Below, piece after piece: positions 47,499 through 59,052 of a DNA stretch of 64,000 nt. The position numbers were made by a program, and so were the translations under genes. Positions within the stretch are counted from its first letter, which is position 1; every line of letters begins with the position of its first letter. This DNA is from Odobenus rosmarus divergens (lineage: Eukaryota; Chordata; Mammalia; Carnivora; Odobenidae): positions 316,352 through 380,351 of the forward strand of contig NW_004451409.1 of the NCBI RefSeq assembly GCF_000321225.1. The letters are read 5' to 3'. Below the pieces are notes generated by a model. That model had not been told where the DNA came from and searched no databases. It saw only the letters and a list, made by a program, of their open reading frames with translations.

Positions 47499-47999
47499 AT
47501 GTGGAGTAGTAGAACCATGATCTATCTCTAACCTGGCAAAAGAAACCCCTGAAACTCATGATTCTCCAGTGGAGATAACAGATAAGAATTTGAGGCCAAT
47601 GACCTTGCAAGTAAGGAAAGGTAGTTTTGTCTAATCTTTCCTCTACTCAAATAATCCTCAGAAACCTAATGGCAATGTCTTTCAGTGATAGTAGGTTGTC
47701 AAGTCAGGAGAATAAAGCCCTAGCTACCTGTCTTTGGAGAAACAGCTAACAACTAACCACTACGTCAGGTCCCAGAGTTGCAGAAGGTGGCAGGACAAAA
47801 TACGTGACTCAGATTTAGGATCCCAACTGTTCTTTCCTTCTTTGGAGATGACTATAATGTAGTGTTAACCAACAGAACATAGCAAAAATGTATATAGGAA
47901 AATGGTAGGCTCACAATGGGATCTCAACCAGAAATTATCCTTCTTATGGGCAAAATCCCACTTGGAGGGCAAAGCCCTTGAATTGGAAAGGATTTTGAT
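47499..47999. other. Unassigned stretch
   Basis: Nothing recognised. Confidence 0.4.
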
Positions 48000-48099
48000 C
48001 TGCCTATAGTAGTTATCTGAAATTTTTTAAAAGGAAATGGAATCCAAGGTGCCTGGGTGGCTCTGTTGGTTAAGCATTCAACTCTTGATTTTGGCTCAG
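48000..48099. repeat. Arm 1 (source) of a 100-bp inverted duplication
   Basis: These 100 bases occur again in reverse complement at 49732-49831, with only two mismatches by eye. The arm holds 47 bases of unique DNA, including the SINE's left target duplication, and the first 53 bases of the Can-SINE at 48047. It is the source arm because the SINE here is complete with both duplications. Confidence 0.96.
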
Positions 48100-48266
48100 G
48101 TCCTGATTATAGGGTTGTAAGATTGAGCCCCATGTTGGGCTCCATGCTCAGCATGGAGTCTGCTTGAGGTTCTCTCTCTCCCTCTCCCTCTGCCCTTCTC
48201 CCTACTTGTGCTGTCTATAAATAAATACAAAATAAATAAAAATTTTTAAAAAATAAATGGAATCCA
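48035..48266 (+). mobile_element. Can-SINE (SINEC), perfect 12-bp target-site duplication
   Basis: The body 48047-48254 starts AGGTGCCTGGGTGGCTCTGTTGGTTAAGCATTCAACTCTTGATTTTGGCTCAGGTC and ends AAATAAATACAAAATAAATAAAAATTTTTAAAAAAT. AAATGGAATCCA is at 48035-48046 and 48255-48266. It belongs to the CTCTTGATTT variant. Confidence 0.96.
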
Positions 48267-48911
48267 TTCTGAAAGCCAGAGCTTTGGGACCATGAAGCTA
48301 AGAAGGAAACTCTAGATCTCGTTGGAAACATCTCATGTGGAGTAAGCAGAAACTGGTCTGGGTAATAATTCAGTCCTGGAACCAGGGAAGACTGGACTTG
48401 TAGTAGGAAGAGTTTGAGTATAAAGCCTTTTGGTTTTGTTCACATCAGGCATTTTTCAGATGCAGAGATTTCTTACCCTAGCCTCCCCCCCTGCCCATTT
48501 GTTCTCTGCTGCAGTCAAAGACAAGAGATTAGCATATAGATTTTAGAGAAAACCAATCTGAGACAAAGGTGCTGGAAAAAGATATTAATATAAAAGTAGC
48601 ATAGATTATCCAAGACCCATGAAAAGCAGAAGCTTTGAAAAGGTAAGATTTCAGAGAGTCCATGACAGAAAGGACTTTTGTGAGTGATTGACAAACTTCC
48701 ATAGTAAAACAAATGAAAGTTTAAGATCCCAAAAGAACTTTAAAAATACAGATGAAATTCATGATCATCACAACCATGAGTTGTTATTCTCATCCAAACA
48801 AAAGCTATAAATTTTAATAAATCTTCATTGAATTCAGAATCAAGGTACCAGGAACTTGTGATCAAAGGATGAATGGAAAGCCAAATCAAGTAGCTCCACA
48901 TTAATGATTTA
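48267..48911. other. Unassigned stretch
   Basis: Nothing recognised. Minus-strand open frames 48515-48712 and 48740-48946 have no domain. Confidence 0.4.
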
Positions 48912-49135
48912 AACAGAAAAAAATAATAACTACTAATTGCTAACATGTATTAAGTACTTCCTATATGTCAGGCATTATTCTAATGGCCTTAAGGTAGGAG
49001 CTATTATTATTCCCATTTGCAGATGAGGAAACTATTGCATAGAGAAGTTTAGCAATTTGTTCTCTGCTATACTCACACCAAACAGTAAATTGGAGATTCC
49101 AACCCAGGCTGCCTGGCTCCACAACCTGAAGAAGA
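48912..49135 (-). mobile_element. MIR relic
   Basis: TAACATGTATTAAGTACTTCCTATATGTCAGGCATTATTCTAATGGCC..ATTATTATTCCCATTTGCAGATGAGGAAACTATTGCATAGAGAAGTTTAGCAATTTG..AGATTCCAACCCAGGCTGCCTGGCTCC is a complete reverse MIR. The open frame 48961-49359 runs through it by chance. Confidence 0.9.
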
Positions 49136-49708
49136 AGGAGTTTTAGGACCTGCACACTGGGGACACCACATCTGTAAGTTTCTACTTTGCCAGAAGATGG
49201 AGGTGTTTTGACCACCTCTCCTCTATGAGAGAAGAGATCGTTGGCACAAGTAGTACACAATTTCCCTTCATTCCCAGGGACAGTGGCTACCATGTGAACC
49301 ATGATGCTAGGAGGTGGCCATATCTGAGAGCAGAGTGACAAAATGGCAAAAGTTCTCACTTCTGTATAGAGTGCTCTTATGGAGGATCTGCCCCTTTTAC
49401 TAGATCATTTCTTTGTGGTGGCTACTACTAGGTGACCAACTCAACTTGGTTTGTCCAGGACTTTCCCAGTTTCAGCACTGAAAGCCCTGGCAAATCAATA
49501 GGGTGTATCACCCCAAATCATACAAAGTCATTATGAGAAGAGACATCTACCTTTTCCTCTCTCTTCCCAAATCAAAGTGGGGCTCAAGGAAAAGTAGACA
49601 AGTCCAGAAAAGAATTTCTTTTGTGATCTATTCTAATTCACAGGATAGGATACCAGGAAATATCCAGCAGCAGTATATAGACTGTCATGTATTTCATGGG
49701 TTCAAGTG
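49136..49708. other. Unassigned stretch
   Basis: No repeat family recognised up to the rearranged block that starts at 49709. Confidence 0.4.
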
Positions 49709-49831
49709 TTTTATAAAACTAAACACAAAATCTGAGCCAAAATCAAGAGTTGAATGCTTAACCAACAGAGCCACCCAGGCACCTCGGATTCCATTTCCTT
49801 TAAAAAAATTTCAGATAACTACTATAGGCAG
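49709..49831. repeat. Rearranged block: 22-bp local copy plus arm 2 of the 100-bp inverted duplication
   Basis: 49732-49831 is the reverse complement of 48000-48099 (98 of 100 bases by eye). It includes the 5' end of a Can-SINE on the minus strand (AACCAACAGAGCCACCCAGGCACC) with no SINE tail. Directly before it, TTTTATAAAACTAAACACAAAA (49709-49730) is repeated exactly at 51161-51182 in direct orientation. Both pieces look copied from nearby DNA. The open frame 49503-49841 crosses the block and is not a gene. Confidence 0.94.
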
Positions 49832-50167
49832 GGTAAGTTGAAGATCTTATTGCAGTCCCAAAAAGTCTAGTCAGATGAATGTTTTTCATATAATAAACGG
49901 GGTTGAAAGTTTTACATGTAAACCTGCCATTCTAAAGTTAACCTGAGAAGGGTATTTGGCCAGTACGCAAATGGACAGAGGGTCCAAGGACAATTCGGGT
50001 ACACTGTTTATTGGAAACACTGTAACTGAATTAATTCCTTCCCATTTCAAGAAAGAGTAATCAGAAACCACAGGAAAAACAGTTTGGTAAACATGCTGCA
50101 AAACATGGGAAAAGTAACGTTACACCAAGCATACAGAAATCTAAGGATGCCTGAAACTACACTGGGA
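49832..50167. other. Unassigned stretch
   Basis: Nothing recognised. The first bases GGTAAGT after the inverted arm look like a splice donor only by coincidence. Confidence 0.4.
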
Positions 50168-50262
50168 ATATTTAAAAAGTCACTGAATCGTACACTTTTC
50201 AGTGGTAAAATGTAATGTATGTACATTATACCTCAATAAAGCTATTTTTTTTAAAAAAAGAA
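50168..50262 (+). mobile_element. Old LINE-1 3' terminus
   Basis: TCACTGAATCGTACACTTTTCAGTGGTAAAATGTAATGTATGTACATTATACCTCAATAAAGC plus a T/A-rich end matches the common L1M terminus (TTGTACACTTTAAAATGG..TATGTAAATTATACCTCAATAAAGC). Confidence 0.75.
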
Positions 50263-51317
50263 ATCTTAGGATGCAAATAGATGTAGCCTCTAAAAACCAA
50301 AGAAAACTTTAAAAAGTAGAAAAACCGGCATGCAATGACAATAGAAGGATTTTAAAATGCCAAAAGATATAAGGAGAGAAATAAAATTCATAAACTGGGT
50401 GTTCATCTCATGGAGTTAGAAAACAAAGCACTAAGGAATGCTAAGGAAAGCTAGAGAGTGGGAATAATAAAGAGAAAAGCCACAATCATTATTTTGAAAA
50501 CAGATACAAGAGTCTATAAATAAAGTTAAACTTCTGATTATTGATTATTCCTTCTGTTATCATATTACATACAAAAAAAGCTAATTCCATTTTCATAAAT
50601 TTAGATAGCAATACTTGAGGTGGTCTGATTTAAAAGACAGGCTATGTCGCATAGCATAATTTCACTTGCTGTGTGAGTGGGGCCACAGAGGCACAAAACA
50701 CAGGCAGTCATTCTTAACAGCAGAAGAAATGACATACTACGACAAACCCTGTGTGACTGTCATTTGAGTTAGGTCATAGTAGGCACTAAAAAACAAGAGT
50801 GGTTCCGAAATATATAAATCCAAATAGAAAACAATGAGCACCAACTCTCCAAACAGTAGGCCATGATTTGCAATTAAGTTGCTTCTCCAGGGGGTAATTC
50901 TATGAAACATGCTCTCAAGTATCAGGATTTACTCACCTTTGCTGCAGACATTAGAACTAAAAAATATGGCATATAAAAACCTTTGTTTCAAAGTTAGAAA
51001 TTTTACAGACCTGAGTAACTATAATTATAGAGCATTATTGTAAAGATACTATATTTTGAAATTAAACTCTATTTAATACTGGCTTTAGGGAGTCTCACAT
51101 GTAGCGTCAGGTGATAAATAAATTCAAGAGCTGATTATTTTAAAAACAAATAGATCAAACTTTTATAAAACTAAACACAAAAAGGACCAAAAACTAAGAA
51201 TTAATAAGAAGATACAACTAAAAAATGTGGAAGAGTTATTACATCATTTTTAAAGCATAAGGTATGGATGTCAAATTTAATAATTTTAAAGATCAAGAAC
51301 TTTAACAGGTATTTATT
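50263..51317. other. Unassigned AT-rich stretch
   Basis: No family recognised. It contains the second copy (51161-51182) of the 22-bp sequence found at 49709. Confidence 0.4.
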
Positions 51318-51461
51318 AGAATTACTTACAGAATTTGTTAAAACCAGAGTTTATGACTCAGTAAGTCTAGGGTGGTACACACACAAAAAAATCTCATTTC
51401 TAACAAGTTCCCAGGTGATAAAGATGCTACTGGTCTAGCAACTACATCTTGGGAATCACAG
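51318..51461 (+). mobile_element. MER5A/B-like hAT DNA transposon relic
   Basis: AGAATTACTTACAGAATTTGTTAAAACCAGAG..GACTCAGTAAGTCTAGGGTGG..ATCTCATTTCTAACAAGTTCCCAGGTGATAAAGATGCTACTGGTCTAGCAACTACATCTTGGGAATCACAG is MER5 in order. Confidence 0.9.
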
Positions 51462-51611
51462 ACTTATGTAAGGTAGAGGTATTTCTGGAAAAATGTGAAT
51501 AACTGAATGATTCAGGAAGTTAAAAACCTGAAAAATTAAAGTTATTGAGGAATTACTTTTTTGAATGGTTCTTAAGCTAGAGAATTTGCCTGTTGTGCTA
51601 TTCAAAATATT

Positions 51612-51837
51612 AAGAAACATAATCCCGGGGTGCCTGGGTGGCTCAGTCATTAAGCGTCTGCCTTCAGCTCAGGTCATGATCCCAGGGTCCTGGGATCAAG
51701 CCCCGCATCGGGCTCCCTGCTCTGCGGAAGGCCTGCTTCTCCCTCTCCCACTCCTCCTGCTTGTGTTCTCTCTCTTGCTGTGTCTCTCTCTCTGTCAAAT
51801 AAATAAATAAAATCTTAAAAAAAAAGAAACATAATCC
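51612..51837 (+). mobile_element. Can-SINE (SINEC), perfect 14-bp target-site duplication
   Basis: The body 51626-51823 starts CGGGGTGCCTGGGTGGCTCAGTCATTAAGCGTCTGCCTTCAGCTCAGGTCATGATCCCAGGGTCCTGGGATC and ends AAATAAATAAATAAAATCTTAAAAA. AAGAAACATAATCC is intact at 51612-51625 and 51824-51837. Its head is close to the family hallmark and its duplication perfect, so it is among the youngest insertions in the window. Confidence 0.98.
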
Positions 51838-51879
51838 TTATGTCAGAGCAACTATTTCTAAGCATCAAAAAGTATGGAA

Positions 51880-52460
51880 ATCTATCCAATTCATTTGGAA
51901 GTTAGTATAACTCTGAAAGCAAAACCGTAAATAGCACAAAAAGAAAAAAAAAGTGTAAACCTACAGTTTTTGACCACTTACGTAGTTATGGAATCTCGTT
52001 CACATGAAATCTTATGTGGGAGGCCAATTCATAAGGCCAACAAAAGCAGAAATGCTTTCTATAGAGAGATGAGAGACTTCTCAGTCCTAATACAGTGGCC
52101 ATATAGAGATTACTGTTTTAGTCCATACTCACATGTAACATAAACTCAAAATCCTAAGGAAAATAATCACAAACTGATGAATAAAAAGAAACAACCAGGT
52201 AAGTATTATCCCATAAATGCAGGCATGCTTTAATAATAGGAAAATCTGTCAATATAAACCAAATCAATTGCTTCAATAAGAAAAAGATGGTTAAAACAAC
52301 TATTTCCATTAAAAATGTTTTTGCAAACTAGAAGTGGAACAGAACCTATTAATGATGACTAAGAATATCAGGTTCAAACCAGCAGCATCCATTATAGAGA
52401 CCCTATGGAGTTTTGAGTACTTTCTCAAGCCCTTAAGACTTTTTTTAAGACTTCCAAACC
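51880..52460 (+). mobile_element. Old LINE-1/HAL1-type ORF2 relic
   Basis: CCAATTCATTTGGAAGTTAGTATAACTCTGAAAGCAAAACCG..AACAACCAGGTAAGTATTATCCCATAAATGCAGGCATGCTTTAATAATAGG..TTAATGATGACTAAGAATATC follows the reverse-transcriptase part of an old L1 (GCTAGTATAACTCTGATACCAAAACC..; AATGCAGG..GGTTTAATA..). It is full of frameshifts. The younger L1 begins right after it. Confidence 0.6.
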
Positions 52461-52479
52461 TGCGTAGATCCACTTTTCA

Positions 52480-53895
52480 AAGCAAGATGGCAGAAGAGGA
52501 GGGAACCTCGTTTCATCTGGTTCCTTGGATTTAGTTACATATCTATCAAACCATTCTGAATACCTATGAATTCAACCTGAAATGTAAGAATGGCTGGAAT
52601 TCTACAAATAAAACAGCAACCACCTTTTGCAAGGCAGGAGATGTGGAGAAGTGAATCAATCTAAGGAGATATATATATTGGAAGATAAATGGCAAGGGGA
52701 GGAAGCCTCCATGAGCCAGCTACCAGAAAGTGATATAGTCCCGGAGCACAAAATCATAACTTTAGAAGTCTGCTCTAGTGAGAAACTTTCCTGACTGAAA
52801 ATCGGGGCAGAATCCTAGGTGGGACAGTGTGGTCTCAGAATCTCCGGGGTCACAGAAAGAGCAGAGGTGTGGCAGAATTCACAAGCATTGGAGCGGGGAA
52901 ACCAGCTACAGTCAGCAAGCCCAGGAGTAGGCTCTCAGCTCAGTTTGCCATAAACCTCAAACTGAGGCAGGATTGGGCAACTACTCTCCATGCAGGGATC
53001 CTACAAGCAGCAGGCCCACAGCAACCTTCCTTCCCCAGAAGGATGGGTCCAGTGCACACTACAGGAGTCTACAAAGTTTGGCACACACAAAAGTGAAAAC
53101 TGCTTTTTCCTGAGGGTTTACTGAAGGGAGGGGGCCGGATCTTTCAGCTCTGAGACTGGAAATCAGGGCGCCACCATTTTAATTTTCATCCTCTAAAGTG
53201 GTGCAGAAAGCCTTCAGGGAAAAAAAGCCACACAGAAGAATCCAAAGCAGCTTACACTGAGTCTGGCCCCCTGTCAAGGGGCAGTGCAACTCTGTCCAAG
53301 CAAAGACACCTGAGAACAAGCGCAGCAATCTCCTCCCCCAGAAGACCAGCTGGAACATCAGGCAAATATCAAGTTTACGGAGCACACAGAACTGCAAAAC
53401 TCCAGCACTAGGGGAAAATAGTATGTAGAATTCTAGGGTTTTTTTCTCATGATTATTTTATCTTTCATTTAAAATTTTTCCGTTTCTTTTTTCTTTTTTC
53501 CTTTTCAACTAGTTTATTTTATCAACTCTTTGTTTTTAAGTCTTTTTTTTTAACTTTCATTTTTAAATTTACATTTTATAGATACATTCTTCATTTCTGG
53601 CTTCCTTTCACTGTATTCAATTTTATATATATATAAACTTATATATATGTTTTGCTTTCTTTACAATTTTGGGATTTCCTTTCTTCTAACTGACCAAAAT
53701 ACACCTAGAAACAAGTGGATCACCCATTTTGTTCACCTGAGAGATTATATTCTCTCTTTCTTCCCCCTTTTTTTTTCTTCTTTTTCTTTTCCTTTTTGGT
53801 TTCTGACCTCTTTGGTTTTGTCTAGTATGTATTTCACTTGGGTCATAGTTGATATTTTTTATTTTGTTCTCTTGTTCATCCATTCTTTGGGCAAA
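52480..53895 (+). promoter_or_regulatory. LINE-1 5' UTR (internal promoter region, decayed)
   Basis: About 1.4 kb before ORF1. It is moderately GC-rich in its middle (52810-53180) and keeps ATCTCCTCCCCCAGAAGACCAGCTGG typical of carnivore L1s. It ends in a long T-rich tract (about 53440-53640, 53760-53810) that includes TATATATATA. In intact L1s this region carries the internal promoter. Activity here is not implied. Open frames inside it (52827-53096 plus, 53179-53397 minus) are chance. Confidence 0.75.
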
Positions 53896-54770
53896 ATGAC
53901 TAGAGGGAGGAATTCACAACCAAAGAAACAACCAGAAATAATACTCTCTGCCACGGATCTAATCCATATGGATATAAGTAAAATGTCAAAGCTGGAATTC
54001 CGGATAATAATTATAGTTACTAGCTGGACTTGAAAAAAGCATAAAGACACTAGAGAATCTCTTAGTGCAGAAATAAAATCTAATTGGGCTGAAATTAAAA
54101 ATGCTTTAACTGAGATGCAGCCTAAAATGGATGCTCTAACGGCTAGGATAAATGAGGCAGAAGAAAGAGTCAGAGACATAGAAGACAAGATGGTAGAAAG
54201 GAAGCTGAGGAAAAGAGAGAAAAACAACTAATGGACCATGAGGGGAGGCTCTGAGAAATCAGCAATTCCATAAAGCAAAACAATATTAGAATTATTGGGG
54301 TCCCTGAGGAAAAAGAAAGAGAGAGAGGGACGGAAAGTATACTTGAGCAAATCATAGCTGAGAACTTCCCTAATCTGGGGAAGGAATCAGGCATTCAAGT
54401 CCAGGAGGTAGAGAGAATCCACCTCAAAATCAGTTAAAATAGATCAACACCCCAACATATAATAGTGAAGCTTGCAAATTTCAGAGATAAAGAGAAAATT
54501 CTGAAAGCAGCTCGAGGCAAGAGCTCCCTAACCTACAATGGTAGAAACATTAGACTGGCAGTATTCACAGAGACCTGGCAGGCCAGAAAGAGCTGGCATG
54601 ATATATTCAGGGTACTACATGAGAAAAACATGTAGCCAAGAATACTTGATACAGCAAGGCTGTCATTCAGAATGGAAGAAGAGATAAAGAGCTTCCAGAA
54701 CAAATAGAAACTAAAAGAATTTGTGATCACTAAATCAGCCCTGCAAAAAATATTAAAGGGGATCCTGTAA
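53896..54770 (+). pseudogene. LINE-1 ORF1p pseudogene (RNA-binding chaperone of the L1 particle)
   Basis: An intact ORF1 would encode a trimeric coiled-coil RNA-binding protein of about 290-300 residues; 875 bases fits that. ATG at 53896 opens MTRGRNSQPKKQPE, a typical basic N-terminus, but the frame ends at TGA 54031-54033. Further on, the coiled-coil part (about 54090-54220, MQPKMDALTARINEAEE in a shifted frame), the RNA-recognition start (NNIRIIGVPEE, about 54274-54310) and the C-terminal part (about 54590-54767) are recognisable. More stops occur (for example TAG in CATGTAGCC near 54631 and AAATAGAAA near 54706). The usual end GGGATCCTGTAA is at 54759-54770. The long minus-strand frames here are antisense shadows. 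Confidence 0.92.
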
Positions 54771-56692
54771 ACTAAGAGAGAGCCCAAAAGTAACACAGAC
54801 CAGAAAGAAACAGAGACAATCTACAGAAACAGGGACTTTACAGGTAATACAATGTTACTAAATTCATATCATTCAATAGTTACTCTGAATGTAAATGGAC
54901 TAAATGCTCCAATCAAAAGACACAGAGTATCAGATTGGATAAAAAAGCAAGACCCATCCATATGCTGTCTACAAGAGACTCATTTTAGACCTAAAGACAC
55001 CTCCAGATTGAAAGTGAGGGTATGAAGAACCATTTATCAGGTTAATGGATATCAAAAGAAAGCTGGGGTAGCAATCCTCATATCAGACAAAATAGATTTT
55101 AAACCAAAGACTGGTAGTAAGGGATGAAGAGGGACACCATATCATACTTAAAGGGTCTATCCAACAAGTAGATCTAACAGTTACAAACATTCATGCTCCC
55201 AACTTGGGAGCAGCCAATTATATCAACCAATTAATAGCCAAATTAAAGAAACACATTGATAATAATACAATAATAGTAGGGGACTTCAACACCTCACTCA
55301 CAGCAATGGACAGATCATCTAAGCAGAAGATCAACAAGGAGACAAGGGCTTTGAATGACACACTGGACCAGATGGACTTCACAGATATATACAGAGCATT
55401 CCATCCTAAAGCAATATAATACACATTCTTCTCAAGTGCATATGGCACATTCTCCAGAATAGATCACACACTGGGTCACAAATCGGGTCTCAACTGGTGC
55501 CAAAAGATTGGGATTATTCCCTGCATATTTTCAGACCACAATGCTTTAAAACTGGAACTTAATCCCAAGAGGAAATTTGGAAGAAACTCAAACACTTGGA
55601 GGTTAAAGAGCATCCTGTTAAAGAATGAATGGGTCAACCAGGAAATTAAAGAAGAATTTTAAAACTTCATGGAAACAAATGAAAATGAAAACACAGCTTT
55701 TCAAAACCTTTGGAATACAGGAAAGGTGGCCCTAAGAGGGAAGTACATAGCAATACAATAAGCCTTTCTCAAAAAATTAGAAAAATCTCAAATATACAAG
55801 CTAACCTTACACCTACAGGAGTTGGAGAAAGAAAAGCAAATAAAACCTAAACCAAGCAGGAGAAGAGAAATAATAAAGATAAGAGCAGAAAGCAATGAAA
55901 CAGAAACCAAAAGGACAGTAGAACAGAACAATGAAACTAGAAGCTGGTTCTTTGAAAGAATTAAGTAGATCGATAAGCCCCTAGCCATACTTATCAAAAA
56001 GAAAAGAAAAAGGACCCAAATTAATAAAATCATGAATGAAAGAGGAGAGATCACAACCAACACCAAGGAAATACAAACAATTTTAAGAACATATTATGAG
56101 CAACTATATGCCAACAAATTAAGCAATCTGGAAGAAATGGATGCATTCCTGGAAATTTATAAACTACCAAAACTGAACGAGGAAGAAATAGAAAACCTGA
56201 ACAGACCCATAACCAGAAAGGAAATTGAAGCAGTCATCAAAAATCTCCCAACAAACAAGAGGCCAGGGCCAGATGGCTTCCCAGGGGAATTCGACCAAAC
56301 ATTTAAAGAAGAACTAACACCTATTCTTCTGAAGCTGTTTCAAAATATAGAAATGGAAGGAAAACTTCCAAACTCTGTCTATGAGGCCAGCATTACCTTG
56401 ATCCCAAAACCAGACAAGGATCCCACCAAAAAGGGGAATTACAGACCAATATCCCTGATGAACATGGATGCAAAAATTCTCATCAAAATAATAGTCAATA
56501 GGATCCAACAGTAGATTAAAAAGATTATTCACCATGCCCAGGTGGGATTTGTTCCTGGGCTGCAAGGGTGGTTCAACATCCACAAATCAATCAACATGAT
56601 ACACTACATAAATAAAAGAAAGGACAAGAACCATATGATACTCTCAATAGTTGCAGAAAAAGCATTTGACAAAGTACAGCATCCTTTCTTGA

Positions 56693-56902
<210 letters not shown>

Positions 56903-58169
56903 TGAATTGGCAAAAAGAAGTCAAACTCTCACTCTTTGCAGATGACATGATACTCTATGTGGAAAACCCAAAAGACTCCACCCCAAAATTGCTAGAACTC
57001 ATACAGGAATTCAGCAATGTGGCAGAATATAAAATCAATGCACAGAAATCAGTTGCATTTCTATGCACTAACAATGAGACAGAAGAAAAAGAAATTAAGG
57101 AATTGATGCCATTTACAATTGCACCAAAAACCATAGGAATAAACTTAACTAAAGAGGTAAATGATCTGTACTCTACAAACTACAAAACACTTATGAAAGA
57201 AATTGAGGAAGACATAAAGAATTGGAAAAATATTCCATGCTCATGGATTAGAAGAATAAATGTTAAAATGTCTATGCTACCCAGAACAATCTATACATTC
57301 AGTACAATCCCTACCAAAATACCACCAACTTTTTTCACAGGGCTGGAACAAATAATCCTAAAATTTGTATGGAACCAGAAAAGATCCCAAATAGAGGAAT
57401 GTTGAAAAAGAAAACCAAAGCTGGGGGCATCATAATTCCGGACTTTAAGATACATTACAAAGCTGTAATCATCAAGACAGTAGGGTACTGGCACAAAAAC
57501 AGACACATAGATCAATGGAACAGAATAGAGAACCCAGAAATGGGTTTTCAACTCTAAGGTCAACTAATCTTTGACAAAGCAGGAAAGAATATCCAATGGA
57601 AAAAGGACAGTCTCTTCAATAAATGATGCTGGGAAAATTGGACAGCCACATGTAGAAGAGTGAAACTGGACCATTTTCTTACACCATACACAAAGATAAA
57701 CTCAAAATGGATGAAAGACTTAAATGTGAGACAGGAATCCATCAAAATCCTAGAGGAGAACACAAGCAGCAACCTCTTTGACCTCAGCCACAGCAACTTC
57801 TTGCTAGACATGTCTCCAAACACAAGGGAAACAAACACAAAAATGAACTATTGGGACGTCATCAAGGTAAAAAGCTTCTGCACAGCAAAGGAAACAATCA
57901 ACAAAACTAAAAGGCAACCTATGGAATGGGAGAAGATATTTGCAAATGACATATCAGATAAAGGGCTAGTACCCAAGATCTATAAAGAACTTTTGAAACT
58001 CAACACCCCAAAACCAAATAATCCAGTCAAGAAATAGGCAGAAGACATAAACAGATATTTCTCCAAAGAAGACATACAAATGGCCAACAGACACATGAAA
58101 AATGCTCCACATCACTTGGCATCAGGGAAGTACAAGTCAAAACCACAATGAGATACAACTCAGAATGGC

Positions 58170-58286
58170 TAAAATTAACAAAATAGGTTGAGCCCTACAT
58201 CTGAAACTAATGATGTACTACATGTTGGCTAATTGAATTTAAATTAAAAAAATGAAAAAAATAAATAAAATAAATAAAATTAACAA
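58170..58286 (+). mobile_element. Tiny LINE-1 3'-end insertion inside ORF2, 12-bp target-site duplication
   Basis: ORF2 sequence GGCTAAAATTAACAA is interrupted and resumes as TAAAATTAACAAGACAGG. The duplication TAAAATTAACAA lies at 58170-58181 and 58275-58286. The 93-bp insert contains CTACATCTGAAACTAATGATGTACTACATGTTGGCTAATTGAATTTAAATTAAAAAA, the last ~55 bases of another L1, and an A-rich tail. About a dozen extra bases at its 5' end (AATAGGTTGAGCC) are not clearly L1. Confidence 0.93.
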
Positions 58287-58575
58287 GACAGGAAATAACA
58301 AATATTGACGAGGATATGGAGAAAGGGGAACCGTCTTACACTGTTGGTGGGAATGCAAGCTGGTGTAGCCACTCTGGAAAACAGTATGGAGTTTCTCAAG
58401 AAGTAAAAATAGACCTACCTTACAACCCAGCAAATTGCACTACTAGGTATTTACCCCAAAGATACAAATGTATTGATCCAAAGGGGTACCTGCATCCCAA
58501 TGTTCATAGCAGCAATGTCCACAATAGCCAAACTGTGGAGACAAGATGAATGGATGAATGGATAAAGAAGATATG

Positions 58576-58599
58576 GTATATATATATATATATATATAC
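58576..58599. repeat. (TA)n microsatellite inside the LINE-1
   Basis: About a dozen TA units near the ORF2 end, where this L1 lineage has a TATG/TA-prone segment. Probably polymorphic. Confidence 0.93.
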
Positions 58600-58746
58600 A
58601 ACATGGAATATTACTCAGCCATCAGAAAGAATGAATGCTTACCATTTACATCAACATGGATGGAACTGAAGAGTATTATGCTGAGCAAAATACATCAATC
58701 AGAGAAAGACAATTATCATATGATTTCACTCATATGTGGAATTTAA

Positions 58747-59052
58747 GAAACAGCACAGAGGATCATAGGGGAAGGGAGGGAAAACTGAATGAGAAGTCAT
58801 CAGAGAGGGAGAAAAAACATGAGAGACTTAACTATAGGAAACAAACTGAGGTTGCTGGAGGGGAGGGGGCTGGGGGATGGGGTAATTGGGTGATGGGCTT
58901 TAAGGAGGGCACGTGATGTGCTGAGCACTGGGTGTTATATGCAACTGATGAATTACTGAACACTACATCTGAAACTAATGATGAAATATATGTTGGCTAA
59001 TTGACTCTAAATAATAACTAATTAATTAATTAAAAATAAATAAATAAATAAA
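58747..59052 (+). other. LINE-1 3' UTR with G-rich polypurine block
   Basis: It holds AGAGACTTAACTATAGGAAACAAACTGAGG, the G-rich block at 58857-58890 (four or more runs of three or more G), GGGCACGTGATGTGCTGAGCACTGGGTGTTATATGC, and the terminal A-rich segment. Guanine quadruplex-prone blocks are a known property of mammalian L1 3' UTRs. Confidence 0.9.

Noticed and set aside
49820..49842. GGCAG|GGTAAGT resembling an exon end with a splice donor
   Set aside because: It lies at the edge of the inverted duplication and no exon-like coding frame or acceptor is associated.
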